Origin: Bacteroides oleiciplenus YIT 12058
Lineage (GTDB): Bacteria; Bacteroidota; Bacteroidia; Bacteroidales; Bacteroidaceae
Length of the DNA stretch: 64,000 nt
Assembly: GCF_000315485.1 (NCBI RefSeq)
Contig: NZ_JH992942.1
Coordinates: forward strand, 722,028-786,027
Reading direction: 5' to 3'
Under the pieces are notes generated by a model. That model was not told the origin of the DNA. It did not search any database and worked only from the letters and a program-made list of their open reading frames with translations. Below, one piece after another: positions 16,935 to 26,638 of the stretch; within the stretch, counting starts at the first letter, position 1; every line of letters begins with the position of its first letter. Made by a program: the position numbers and the translations under genes.

Positions 16935-17669
16935 CTATCTCTCAGCTTCTATAGTGTAGGTGAAACTATCTGCCCGATAGTATCCTATGTTGTACTCTAT
17001 AGGTGTTCCATTGACATCATAAACAAATCTTTTCCTTATTAATATAGGATCGCTGGATTTAATATCCAATTTTTCTGCGATAAATTCTCCCGCCAGACGT
17101 GCGGTAACTTCCTCTTTGCTGGTTTTTACTATGATATTATATTTGTTTTCGAGTATTCCATAAAGAGGTTGGGCAAAATCTTCGTCACCTGTCAATGGAA
17201 TATTGGGATTGAAATAAGAGATAAAGGAAACAAATGGGTATTCTTTATTACCCCGCACTCTTTCCAGTACCATACATTTAGTTCCCTTTTCAGGGTCTAT
17301 TTTGAAGAAGGTGCATATTTCTTCGGAAGGTTTTTTGAAACTAACATGCAATTCGAAGTTTTTGATCTCAATTCCCAGCATTTTCATTTCTTGTGAGAAG
17401 CTGAGCCAGTTTTTGACACCTCCTACAATACCTTTCTTTACGGCTCTTGTACCATGGCCTTTTTTTCTAACAAGTAGTCCTTCGAAAACAAGTTTATTGA
17501 TAGCTTGACGAAGAGTGTTTCTTGATATGTTTAATTGTTCAGACAATAGGACTTCGTTTGGAAGTAACTTCCCATTCTTGTATTCTTCTGATTCAATAAG
17601 TTTTCTTAGTACTTCTTCTGCTTGAATATGAAGTGGTTTCTCTGAATTAGGATCTAATTTCATGCTCAT
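16935..17669 (-). CDS. GntR/HutC family transcriptional regulator of the PUL
   Basis: The 244-residue protein has an N-terminal winged HTH of the GntR type (about residues 15-75), with GKLLPNEVLLSEQLNISRNT, RQAINKLVFEGLLVRKKGHG. A C-terminal UTRA ligand-binding domain follows (LERVRGNKEYPFVSFISYF to GTPIEYNIGYYRADSF). UTRA domains usually bind a sugar phosphate or small metabolite. It is divergent from the PUL operon, with 151 bp between starts, and is the only complete regulator at the locus. A TTG start at 17699 is possible on paper, but it lies inside the -7 box, so ATG 17669 (or 17663) is the real start. Confidence 0.88.
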   Translation of the reverse strand: MSMKLDPNSEKPLHIQAEEVLRKLIESEEYKNGKLLPNEVLLSEQLNISRNTLRQAINKLVFEGLLVRKKGHGTRAVKKGIVGGVKNWLSFSQEMKMLGIEIKNFELHVSFKKPSEEICTFFKIDPEKGTKCMVLERVRGNKEYPFVSFISYFNPNIPLTGDEDFAQPLYGILENKYNIIVKTSKEEVTARLAGEFIAEKLDIKSSDPILIRKRFVYDVNGTPIEYNIGYYRADSFTYTIEAER

Positions 17670-17696
17670 TCGTTGTTCTTTCGTTCTTTGATAACG

Positions 17697-17731
17697 CAAA
17701 GATAATTCTTTTTTTTAGAAAAAAATCCAAA
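17697..17731 (-). promoter_or_regulatory. promoter of the GntR regulator
   Basis: Minus-strand TATCTTTG (17704-17697) and TTTG (17731-17728), 23-bp spacing. The -7 box ends 28 bp before ATG 17669. Confidence 0.55.
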
Positions 17732-17758
17732 TATCCTTTTATTTTAAATAGAAACCTG

Positions 17759-17793
17759 TATATTTGCACAAACTATTATATGTTCATACATAT
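17759..17793 (+). promoter_or_regulatory. PUL operon promoter with a possible GntR operator
   Basis: TATATTTG at 17759-17766 is the -7 box. ATATG-TTCATA-CATAT at 17778-17793 is an interrupted palindrome just downstream, well placed for a repressor operator. The operator role is inference. Confidence 0.45.
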
Positions 17794-17820
17794 TAAAATG
17801 AAAAATAAATATCTATAATT

Positions 17821-19551
17821 ATGAGAAAAGTTAATTACGACAGATTTCCTTCTACCAAAATTTCGGGAACAATTTTTCAGGGATGGGATGATATTCATGT
17901 CTTGTTAGCGGAGTGTTTTGAGACCAAGATGGTTTTAGTTGTTGATTTCTATACAGGAGTGAATGAAGAAGAGGTGATGAATGAATTAGAGTTATTGTCT
18001 CCCACCTTATTAATTAATACGCGTGACTTAATGAAGCCGGAAGAAGAGATTAAGGTGATGACGGAACGCTTTATGACGGATGACATTCTTTTTGGTTATG
18101 TTACGAACTTAACTTTGAGTGACTATTTCGATGTAGAGAAGTTGGAGACAGCCCGTAAGCAAATGGCAACCGCAGCAGGAAAAGTGATTGTTGCGGGAGC
18201 AGGTGCTGCTATGTTAGCTTCTGCTGATGCCACATTGGTTTATGTGGATATGGCTCGTTGGGAAATACAACAACGCTTTCGTGCGCACAAAGTTAAAGCT
18301 TTAGGTGTGGACAATCGTGCGGATGCTGTATCATTGCAATATAAAAGAGGATACTTCAATGATTGGAGGATTCTTGATAAGTATAAAGAAGGTTTGTTTC
18401 ATCAAGTGGATTTTTGGTTGGATACTCATATTGCTGATAAACCGAAGTTGATTGATAAAGAGACATTTTTTAAAGGAATAGAAGAAACGGTTAAGACTCC
18501 TTTCCGTGTAGTTCCTTTCTTTGATCCGGCTCCTTGGGGGGGACAATGGATGAAGGAGGTGTGTGGCTTAAATCCTGAGAAAGAAAATTATGGCTGGTGC
18601 TTCGACTGTGTGCCCGAAGAAAATAGTCTGTATTTAGAGGTTAATGGTATTCGTTTTGAATTGCCTTCTGTAGATTTGGTACTTTTGAAATCCAAAGAAT
18701 TGCTGGGAGAACCGGTGGAAGCTCGCTTCGGTAAGGATTTTCCTATTCGTTTCGACTTTTTGGATACGGTAGGCGGTGGAAACCTGAGCTTGCAAGTGCA
18801 TCCTACCACACAGTTTATCCGTGAAAACTTTGGTATGTATTATACTCAAGATGAAAGCTATTATTTGTTGGATGCTAAAGAAGGGGCATCTGTTTATCTT
18901 GGCTTGAAGACTGGCATCAATAAGTGCGAAATGATTCATGATTTGCGTGAAGCACAAAAAGGAAAGTTGATTTTCGATGCAGAGAAGTATGTGAATAAGT
19001 TACCGGCTCAGAAACATGATCATTATTTGATTCCCGGAGGTACAATACATTGTTCCGGTTCAGAAGCACTTGTATTGGAAATTAGTTCTACTCCCAATTT
19101 GTTTACTTTTAAACTTTGGGATTGGCAACGTTTGGGTTTGGATGGACAGCCGCGTCCAATTAATGTGGAAAGAGGAAAGTGTGTGATAGACTGGCAGCGT
19201 GATACGGAATATGTGAATGAACATCTGGTGAATCATTTTACTCAAGTGGCGGATGGTGACGGCTGGAGAGAAGAATGTACGGGACTACATCCGAATGAAT
19301 TTATTGAGACACGCCGTCATTGGTTCTCTAAGTCAGTTACACATCATACAGGTGGTAGTGTGAATGTCTTGAATTTGGTGGAAGGTGAAGAAGCTATTAT
19401 TGAAAGTCCGACAAATGCTTTCAAACCTTTTGTAGTGCATTATGCTGAAACATTTATAATTCCGGCAGGTGTGGGCGAATATACAATTGCTCCTTATGGC
19501 AAGTCTTTAGGAATGGAATGCGGAACCATCAAGGCTTATGTAAGATTTTGA
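17821..19551 (+). CDS. class I mannose-6-phosphate isomerase with a large N-terminal extension
   Basis: The 576-residue protein has two parts. The C-terminal part (from about residue 230, PFFDPAPWGGQWM) matches class I phosphomannose isomerase. It has the zinc-site motif LSLQVHPTTQ (about residues 322-331), Glu345 in TQDESYYLL, GGTIHCSG and EALVLEISSTPN. It would convert mannose-6-phosphate to fructose-6-phosphate. The first roughly 225 residues are not found in ordinary PMIs of 310-400 residues. They look like an alpha/beta domain (KMVLVVDFYTGV, AGKVIVAGAGAAMLAS, LVYVDMARWEI), kinase-like in texture but without a Walker A motif. It is the first gene of the PUL operon, pointing to mannose as a product. 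Confidence 0.85.
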   Translation: MRKVNYDRFPSTKISGTIFQGWDDIHVLLAECFETKMVLVVDFYTGVNEEEVMNELELLSPTLLINTRDLMKPEEEIKVMTERFMTDDILFGYVTNLTLSDYFDVEKLETARKQMATAAGKVIVAGAGAAMLASADATLVYVDMARWEIQQRFRAHKVKALGVDNRADAVSLQYKRGYFNDWRILDKYKEGLFHQVDFWLDTHIADKPKLIDKETFFKGIEETVKTPFRVVPFFDPAPWGGQWMKEVCGLNPEKENYGWCFDCVPEENSLYLEVNGIRFELPSVDLVLLKSKELLGEPVEARFGKDFPIRFDFLDTVGGGNLSLQVHPTTQFIRENFGMYYTQDESYYLLDAKEGASVYLGLKTGINKCEMIHDLREAQKGKLIFDAEKYVNKLPAQKHDHYLIPGGTIHCSGSEALVLEISSTPNLFTFKLWDWQRLGLDGQPRPINVERGKCVIDWQRDTEYVNEHLVNHFTQVADGDGWREECTGLHPNEFIETRRHWFSKSVTHHTGGSVNVLNLVEGEEAIIESPTNAFKPFVVHYAETFIIPAGVGEYTIAPYGKSLGMECGTIKAYVRF

Positions 19552-19584
19552 AAAAAGAATAGTTTAATTTAAATCTGATATTAT

Positions 19585-20691
19585 ATGTATAAACATGATG
19601 AAAGGGTAGTGATGACCTTGGATGCCGGGGGAACAAACTTCGTTTTTTCGGCAATAAAAGGTTGTGCATCTATTGTAGAACCCGTATGCTTGTCAGCGGT
19701 ACCAGATGACTTGGATAAATGTTTGTCTGTATTGATTGCAGGTTTTAGTAAAGTGAAAGAAGTGCTGAGAGAAGAACCTGTAGCTATAAGCTTTGCTTTC
19801 CCTGGACCAGCGGATTATGAAAATGGTGTTTTAGGAAATTTGCATAATTTTCCTGCATTCAATGGTGGTGTTGCTTTGGGGCCATATTTAGAAGAGAAAT
19901 TGGGAGTTCCTACTTTTATAAATAATGATGGAAATCTTTTTGCTTATGGTGAAGCGTTAGCCGGAGCATTACCTGAAATTAATGGAATGTTAGAAAAGAC
20001 AGGTAACATTAAACGCTATAGGAATCTCATTGGCGTAACTTTAGGTACTGGTTTTGGATGTGGTATTGTTATAAACGGGGAACTCCTTGTAGGTGATAAT
20101 AGTTGTGGTGGTGATTTGTTCGGTTTTCGCAATTGCTTTTTCGATGATATGATTATTGAAGAAAGTGTAAGCATACGTGCCGTACAAAGAGTTTATAAAG
20201 AATTGTCCAAAGACAATCGGGACTTGACTCCTAAAGCTATATTTGATATTGCTGAACGTAAAATAGAAGGTGATATCGAGGCTGCTGCTAAAAGTTTTGC
20301 TTCTCTTGGAATAGCGGTTGCAAATGCTCTTACTTATGTTTTGTTTTTGATAGATGGTGTGGTTGTTATTGGTGGAGGTCTTTCTGGAGCAGCGAAGTAT
20401 ATAATGCCATCCTTGATGGCTACATTTAAAAAGCAATTGCATTCATTCTCGGGTTTGTCTTTCCCAATGGTACAAATGGAAACATATTATCTGGACGAAG
20501 AGGCTGATCTTGAGTCGTTTTTAAAGAAGGAGTATGAAACGGTTATAGTTCCTGATAGTAAGAAGAAAGTCACTTATTTTTCCAAGAAGAAAACGGGAAT
20601 TATTTTATCTCATATTGGAGCTAGTCAAGCAATTTCTTTGGGCGCTTATGCATTTGCCCTTCATAAACTGGACGAAGCTTCTTGCTCTTGA
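19585..20691 (+). CDS. ROK family sugar kinase lacking the usual zinc motif
   Basis: The 368-residue protein has the ATP phosphate-binding DAGGTN (Asp13), a FAFPGPADYENG substrate region, NNDGNLFAYGE with the catalytic Asp115, and LGTGFGCGI. These identify a ROK sugar kinase. The zinc cluster (CxCGxxGCxE) expected after the glycine motif is absent; the region reads DNSCGGDLFGFRNC. It is probably the hexokinase feeding the PMI: a mannokinase or glucokinase producing the 6-phosphate. It starts 33 bp after the PMI gene and is followed by the transporter gene after 40 bp. Confidence 0.85.
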   Translation: MYKHDERVVMTLDAGGTNFVFSAIKGCASIVEPVCLSAVPDDLDKCLSVLIAGFSKVKEVLREEPVAISFAFPGPADYENGVLGNLHNFPAFNGGVALGPYLEEKLGVPTFINNDGNLFAYGEALAGALPEINGMLEKTGNIKRYRNLIGVTLGTGFGCGIVINGELLVGDNSCGGDLFGFRNCFFDDMIIEESVSIRAVQRVYKELSKDNRDLTPKAIFDIAERKIEGDIEAAAKSFASLGIAVANALTYVLFLIDGVVVIGGGLSGAAKYIMPSLMATFKKQLHSFSGLSFPMVQMETYYLDEEADLESFLKKEYETVIVPDSKKKVTYFSKKKTGIILSHIGASQAISLGAYAFALHKLDEASCS

Positions 20692-20731
20692 ATTAAATCA
20701 TGTTTAGATTACACCATATTATATTCAATAC

Positions 20732-21883
20732 ATGAAAAAACAAAAATCATTATTATTGTCATTACCGGTGCTTTTAGGGTTCTTTGTAATGGGCTTTTGT
20801 GATATAGTTGGCATATCATCGGATTATGTGCAACGTATGTTTGACTGGTCTCCGGCATTGACAGGATTTGTTCCGTCAATGGTCTTTATTTGGTTTCTAT
20901 TTCTTGGTATTCCAATAGGAAATAAAATGAATCAGTGGGGACGGAAAAACACAGTCCTTTTAAGTATGGCAATAACCATAGTTGGTATGTTTTTGCCGCT
21001 TTTCTCTTATAATAGCATGACTTGCGTTGCTGCCTATGCTCTACTTGGCATCGGCAATGCCATATTGCAAGTCTCGTTGAATCCGCTATTGAATAATGTT
21101 ATAAGAAGTGGCAAAATGTTGACTAGCAGCCTCACAGCAGGACAAGTTGTAAAAGCCATTTCATCTCTTCTAGGTCCTGAAATAGTATTGTTTACAGTGT
21201 CACATTTTAGTGAGGATAAGTGGTATTATTGCTTTCCGGTATTGGGTGTTATTACTTTATTGTCTGCTGCATGGTTGATGTTTACACCAATACCAAGGGA
21301 AGATAGAATAGAAGACCATATTTCAGTAAAGGATACTTTTTCGCTATTAAGTAATAAGATGATTTTACTACTGTTCTTAGGTGTTTTCTTTATTGTAGGT
21401 GTAGATGTTGCCACTAATTATATAAGCTCTAAGCTTATGGCTATCCGGTTTGGTTGGACGGAAACACAAGTAAAATTTGCTCCTCAAGTGTATTTCTTGT
21501 GCAGGACGATAGGTGCTTTGTTGGGAGCCTTCATGTTGGCAAAGGTTGATGAAATAAAATATTTTAAGGTTAATATTGTAGCGTGTAGTGTGTCTTTACT
21601 TTTGTTGATATTTGTAGTTTCAGATGTGATAGACTTGGCTCTTATTGGAGCTGTCGGTTTTTTTGCTTCCTCAGTATTCCCAATTCTTTATTCTGTTGCA
21701 TTGAAAAAAAGACCGGATAAAGCAAACCAAATTTCAGGTTTACTAATAACAGCAATTTCAGGCGGAGGAATTGTGACACCAGCTATCGGTTTCTCCATTG
21801 CCAATATTGGAATCACGGCAGGAGTTTTCATCGTGTTTCTTTGTGTTGCGTATCTTACATATTGTGCATTCACTATTAAATAA
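20732..21883 (+). CDS. MFS sugar transporter
   Basis: The 383-residue protein is highly hydrophobic, with about 12 predicted helices. MFS features include the loop 2-3 motif IGNKMNQWGRKNTV and LTAGQVVKAISSLLGPE. It resembles the FucP/GluP-like sugar:proton symporters of Bacteroides, which carry monosaccharides across the inner membrane. In this operon it follows the kinase and precedes susC, so it probably imports the sugar released in the periplasm. Substrate specificity cannot be read. Confidence 0.85.
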   Translation: MKKQKSLLLSLPVLLGFFVMGFCDIVGISSDYVQRMFDWSPALTGFVPSMVFIWFLFLGIPIGNKMNQWGRKNTVLLSMAITIVGMFLPLFSYNSMTCVAAYALLGIGNAILQVSLNPLLNNVIRSGKMLTSSLTAGQVVKAISSLLGPEIVLFTVSHFSEDKWYYCFPVLGVITLLSAAWLMFTPIPREDRIEDHISVKDTFSLLSNKMILLLFLGVFFIVGVDVATNYISSKLMAIRFGWTETQVKFAPQVYFLCRTIGALLGAFMLAKVDEIKYFKVNIVACSVSLLLLIFVVSDVIDLALIGAVGFFASSVFPILYSVALKKRPDKANQISGLLITAISGGGIVTPAIGFSIANIGITAGVFIVFLCVAYLTYCAFTIK

Positions 21884-21904
21884 TATTTTAAAAACTAATA
21901 CGTA

Positions 21905-24900
21905 ATGAAAAATTTTAAGTTTAATCTCTCTATGCGAAACCATTTTTTCGTAGATAGAGTTTTGTTTTTGTCTTTTGCTTTAACAACAGGTTTTATGGCT
22001 GTTCCGTTTGTTAATGCTAAGGCTGTTGTTTCGGAAGATGCCGTTTATTCTCTCCAGCAAGATAGAAATACGGTTTGTAAGGGAAGAGTAGTCGATTTGA
22101 AGGGTGAACCATTGATTGGTGTTACAGTGCAGGTAAAGAATGCTAATGAAACGGTTGCGGGAACAGTGACGGATATTGATGGAAATTTTACGATTAATGT
22201 ATCAGCTTCTTCATCATTGTTATTTTCGTATATTGGTTATAAACCACAAGTAATTAAAGCTAAAAACCAGATGATGGTGACTTTGGAAGAAGACTCTCAG
22301 AACTTAGAGGAAGTTATTGTTGTTGGATATGGACAACAAAAGAAAAGTGATTTGAGTAGTTCGATTTCGGTTATAGATGTAAATCAAGTGAAAGCCAGTT
22401 CTGTTCTACCGAATGTTGCCAATGCGTTGGAGGGAACGACTCCGGGTGTCAGTGTCACTACTTCATCAGGTGCTCCGGGTGCTGGTGTTAATATTAGAAT
22501 CCGTGGTATCAGTTCATTTTCTGATAGTGAACCGTTAGTAATTGTGGATGGAGCTCCGGGAAATTTGAATGATGTTAACTCGGGTGATATTGAATCATTG
22601 CAGGTTTTGAAAGATGCCGCCTCAGCAGCAATTTATGGTTCAAGAGCTGCCAATGGAGTAATTATCGTAACAACCAAAAAGGGAAAAGCCGGAAAAGTCA
22701 ATGTAGAATTCAATACTTCGCTTACTATGCAGATGCCCGGAAAGAAAATGGACATTGCAAATGCTGAAGAATATGCCATTCTTAATAATACTGCACGACA
22801 AGCTGCTGGTAAGCCGATTTATGATTGTTTGTCCAACCCTGCTTCATTGGGTAAGGGTACTGATTTTCAAGATGAATTTTACGATGCTGCTCCTCTGATC
22901 AATACCTATTTAAGTATTTCAGGTGGTAATGACAACTCAACCTACCGATTGTCAGGCTCATTTATTGACCAACAAGGTATTGCTGTAACTTCAAAATATC
23001 AAAAGTTTGTTTTGAGTTATGCAGGACAGCAGAAGAAGGGAGCGTTTACTTTTGGTGAGAATATCGGTTTCACTAAATTCAAGAAAAATTCAGTTCCCGA
23101 TTGGTTAATACAAGGGCTATTAGTGGCGCAACCTATTATTCCTTTATATGATTCAGAGAATGAATGCGGTTTCGGTGGTGTACCGTCAGAAATAGCCAAT
23201 CAAGGAACCAATGTGTATGGTATGGCTAAATTGGTGGATAATCATAATATCAATGCTAATCTGAATTTTGATGTTTATGCGCAGGTGAATTTCCTCAAAG
23301 ATTTCAATTATAAAATCAATGTTGGTTATAAGAATTGGTGGGGACATAGCTATAGTTATACTCCTTCATATTATATGTCGACTAATGTGCAAAAAGAACG
23401 TGCTACATTGAGTGAAACTCGTTCTGAAACCGCTCATTTAATTGTAGAGAATACTTTGATGTATAAGAAAGTAGTTGCAGGTCATTCATTTGACGCTCTT
23501 TTGGGTTATACATTCGAAAGAGAGAAGGCAAGAGATCTTGGCGGTTCGGCCGAAGGATTTCCTAATAATTGGATTAGAGTAATTGATGCTTCTACAAAAT
23601 ATGGTATTAATGCTACCGGTGGTGCTGGAGAATGGGATATGATTTCTGTACTTGCAAGATTCTTATATAACTATAAGAGTAAATATTATCTGACTGCTAA
23701 TGTGCGTCGAGACGGTTCTTCTCGTTTTGCGAAGAATAATAGATGGGGTACTTTTCCCTCATTTTCAGTGGCTTGGAGAGTAAGTTCGGAATCTTTCTTT
23801 GAACCTATCCGTTCCGTTGTAAATGATTTGAAAATCCGTGCAAGTTATGGTGTTTTGGGGAATCAACCCGGAGGTAACTATGCATATATCGCTACCGGTG
23901 GATATGCCACCAACTTAGGATATCTGTTTGGAAATGGTTCTGACTTTATTAGAGGTGCTTCAATCAATGGCTATACAGATACCAACATACAATGGGAAAG
24001 AACAAAGAGTACTAACGTAGGTTTTGATGCTAATCTTCTTGATTGTATATCATTGACAGCCAATTATTTTTATAATAAGACAGATAAGTTATTGATGGGT
24101 GTTCCTATTGCTCCTTCAATTGGCGGTGGTTCTCCTATAACTAACACGGGTAAGATGCGCAATAAAGGTTTTGAGTTTAACGCTTCTTACCATTCTTCCT
24201 CTTCACACGATTTTCAATACAATATATCGGCTAACTTGTCAACAGTCAGCAATGAAGTCTTGAAGATGGGTACGGCTGGAGAAACTTTATATGGTGCTAA
24301 ACTTAATAGTTCCAATCAGTCTATTACAGGTGCTCGTGAAGGTTATCCTATTGGTTCGTTCTTTTTGAAACATTCATTGGGAATTTTCCAATCGCAAGAG
24401 GAAATTGATAACTATAAGGATGAAGAAGGTAAACTAATTCAGCCTAATGCTGCACCTGGTGATATTAAGTATTTAGATGCTAATAAAGATGGAGTTATAA
24501 ATGGTTCCGATGCAATTTTTAGCGGAAGTCCTTTCCCCGATTTTTCTTATGGCCTTAATTTCTCAGGCAGTTACAAAGATTTCGATTTCACTATATTCTT
24601 GCAAGGAACTTATGGTAATAAGATGTTCGATGCCAACACGCACCGTTTGCACAACAGTACAACCGATTTCAATTTGAGCAAAGATTTACTTAATGCTTGG
24701 ACTCCGGAAAATACAAATACTAATATTCCTCGATTGATTTTGACTGATCCGAACCATAATACAGATCCTTCAACCCGCTTTTTGAGTGATGCCTCTTATT
24801 TGAGAGTGAAGACGCTTCAGGTGGGATATACTTTCCCGGCTGGGTTGATTAAAAAGATAGGATTGAATTCATTGAGAGTATATCTAAGTGCTAACAATCT

Positions 24901-25030
24901 TTTTACTATAACAGGATATGATGGTTACGATCCGAGTTATACATCCAGTGGGTTGTTGAACGCAGGTCTTGATCAGAGTATTTATCCGCTTGCGAAAAAC
25001 GTAACTTGTGGTTTTACTGTCCGCTTTTAA
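21905..25030 (+). CDS. SusC/RagA family TonB-dependent outer-membrane transporter
   Basis: The 1041-residue protein has an N-terminal signal segment (about residues 18-40). A carboxypeptidase-D regulatory-like domain follows (VCKGRVVDLKGEPLIGVTV to LLFSYIGYKPQ). A TonB-box-like EEVIVVGYGQQKKSDL precedes the plug, with IRIRGISSF and LKDAASAAIYGSRAANGVI. The beta-barrel runs to a terminal aromatic F (GFTVRF). SusC proteins import oligosaccharides through the outer membrane with TonB energy. It is paired with the susD gene 47 bp downstream, forming the SusCD glycan importer of the PUL. Confidence 0.95.
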   Translation: MKNFKFNLSMRNHFFVDRVLFLSFALTTGFMAVPFVNAKAVVSEDAVYSLQQDRNTVCKGRVVDLKGEPLIGVTVQVKNANETVAGTVTDIDGNFTINVSASSSLLFSYIGYKPQVIKAKNQMMVTLEEDSQNLEEVIVVGYGQQKKSDLSSSISVIDVNQVKASSVLPNVANALEGTTPGVSVTTSSGAPGAGVNIRIRGISSFSDSEPLVIVDGAPGNLNDVNSGDIESLQVLKDAASAAIYGSRAANGVIIVTTKKGKAGKVNVEFNTSLTMQMPGKKMDIANAEEYAILNNTARQAAGKPIYDCLSNPASLGKGTDFQDEFYDAAPLINTYLSISGGNDNSTYRLSGSFIDQQGIAVTSKYQKFVLSYAGQQKKGAFTFGENIGFTKFKKNSVPDWLIQGLLVAQPIIPLYDSENECGFGGVPSEIANQGTNVYGMAKLVDNHNINANLNFDVYAQVNFLKDFNYKINVGYKNWWGHSYSYTPSYYMSTNVQKERATLSETRSETAHLIVENTLMYKKVVAGHSFDALLGYTFEREKARDLGGSAEGFPNNWIRVIDASTKYGINATGGAGEWDMISVLARFLYNYKSKYYLTANVRRDGSSRFAKNNRWGTFPSFSVAWRVSSESFFEPIRSVVNDLKIRASYGVLGNQPGGNYAYIATGGYATNLGYLFGNGSDFIRGASINGYTDTNIQWERTKSTNVGFDANLLDCISLTANYFYNKTDKLLMGVPIAPSIGGGSPITNTGKMRNKGFEFNASYHSSSSHDFQYNISANLSTVSNEVLKMGTAGETLYGAKLNSSNQSITGAREGYPIGSFFLKHSLGIFQSQEEIDNYKDEEGKLIQPNAAPGDIKYLDANKDGVINGSDAIFSGSPFPDFSYGLNFSGSYKDFDFTIFLQGTYGNKMFDANTHRLHNSTTDFNLSKDLLNAWTPENTNTNIPRLILTDPNHNTDPSTRFLSDASYLRVKTLQVGYTFPAGLIKKIGLNSLRVYLSANNLFTITGYDGYDPSYTSSGLLNAGLDQSIYPLAKNVTCGFTVRF

Positions 25031-25077
25031 TAAGGAAACTGTTTTACCGGAGAAATAAAATATTTATTATAGACTAT

Positions 25078-26592
25078 ATGAAATTTACAGATATGAAAAA
25101 GAATAATATAAAAATGGCAGTACTATTGGCCTCTGCATTATTTTCTATGAGCAGTTGTAGTTTATCCCTTTTAGATCAGGATAATCCTAATGCCCTTACA
25201 AAAGATAGTTTTTGGCAAACGGCGGAAGATGCGAAAGCTAATCTGACAGCCGTGTATTCCTCTTTTAGAGATCAATATTTCCATAGATTCATTCCGATGG
25301 CATGGCGTGGTGATGACGTACAAGGTACAGCTTCTAATGCAAACTATTCGCAATTTGATACCTTCTTACTTTCAGATGCGAACACCACTTGTTCTACAGC
25401 ATGGAATCAGAATTTCAAGGGCATTTATTATGCCAATCAGGTAATTCACTATGTGCCGAGAATTAATATGGATGAAACTCTGAAAGAACGCTATATTGGA
25501 GAAGCGAAATTCTTACGTGGATATTTCTATTTTACGTTGTATATGGAATTTAAGAATATTCCGCTTATAATTGATATTATCGAATCAAAGGATGAATATA
25601 ACCAGCCTCAAGCTAATCCCGAATTAGTATTGGAACAAATAGCAAGAGATTTTGAAGATGCCTCCTTAGCTTTGCCTGCTACTTATCCGGCCGGTGATTT
25701 AGGACGCGCTACGCGTGGTGCTGCTTTAGGTTATCTAGCTAAAGTGAGAATGTTCCAAAAACAATGGCAAAAAGCATCGGATGCACTTGACCAAATAGTG
25801 CAATCTAAGACTTATAGTCTGATGCCTACATTTCAAGAGGTGTTTTTGGAATCGAAAGACTTTAATAAGGAAATATTATTGGAAATTCCGTTTTCGAATG
25901 CTAAAGTAGATGGAAAAGATTTGTCCACGAGCGATAATAAACGAGAGGCTATGTCAAAAGTGGGAGGTTGGTATATGTATTGGCCTACGGATTGGCTCTT
26001 TAGTGAAATAAAAAAAGAGTTAACCGTTGATGGTGAATATGATCCCAGGTTATATACCACAATCATATTCCCTAATACGAAGATGAAATATTATGGCAAA
26101 TCTTATGAAAGCTGGTTTGGCAAAAATTCAAAAGCTTTAGGGTTTGGTAAATATGCTGAATGGGAAGTACTTAATGATAAAATTAAGAATAACTCCGGCA
26201 AAAATCAACGATTATTGCGTTATTCTGATATTTTGTTGCTGCAGGCAGAATGCTTATGTAGATTGAATAGAGTAGGTGAAGCTGTTTCCTATGTAAATAT
26301 GGTTCGTAATCGTGCTGAACTATCAGACTTACCAACAAATATATCTGAAAATGATTTGTTAGTTGAAATTGAACATCAAAGAGTGATAGAGTTAGCGTGC
26401 GAAATGAATCGTTATTTCGACTTATTAAGATGGAATGGTAATATTTTAGGTACGAAGAATATCAAAGAAGTATTTGAAGAACACGGAGATGGCGGCGCTG
26501 AAAATTTTGTTGTAGGAAAAAGCGAATTGATGCCTATTCCTATGTCGGAAATGCAAATTAATCCGTTGATTGTTCAGAACCCTGGATATTAA
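25078..26592 (+). CDS. RagB/SusD family surface glycan-binding lipoprotein
   Basis: The 504-residue protein has a lipoprotein signal peptide (VLLASALFSMSSC, lipid on Cys near residue 27). SusD features follow: an N-terminal DQDNPNALTKDSFWQTAEDA, helical repeats with GEAKFLRGYFYFTL, and a C-terminal RYSDILLLQAECLCR and VIELACEMNRYFDLLRW. It forms the lid of the SusC transporter and binds the target glycan at the cell surface. ATGs at 25078 and 25093 are both plausible starts. An upstream in-frame extension to 25006 would overlap susC and is not used. Confidence 0.94.
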   Translation: MKFTDMKKNNIKMAVLLASALFSMSSCSLSLLDQDNPNALTKDSFWQTAEDAKANLTAVYSSFRDQYFHRFIPMAWRGDDVQGTASNANYSQFDTFLLSDANTTCSTAWNQNFKGIYYANQVIHYVPRINMDETLKERYIGEAKFLRGYFYFTLYMEFKNIPLIIDIIESKDEYNQPQANPELVLEQIARDFEDASLALPATYPAGDLGRATRGAALGYLAKVRMFQKQWQKASDALDQIVQSKTYSLMPTFQEVFLESKDFNKEILLEIPFSNAKVDGKDLSTSDNKREAMSKVGGWYMYWPTDWLFSEIKKELTVDGEYDPRLYTTIIFPNTKMKYYGKSYESWFGKNSKALGFGKYAEWEVLNDKIKNNSGKNQRLLRYSDILLLQAECLCRLNRVGEAVSYVNMVRNRAELSDLPTNISENDLLVEIEHQRVIELACEMNRYFDLLRWNGNILGTKNIKEVFEEHGDGGAENFVVGKSELMPIPMSEMQINPLIVQNPGY

Positions 26593-26638
26593 AGATAGTG
26601 CATAAATAAATATCAAATATAAACCCTTAATAGATAAA

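Noticed and set aside
16935-17699. GntR start at TTG 17699
   Set aside because: That codon lies inside the TATCTTTG -7 box, so it would precede the transcript start; ATG 17669 is used.
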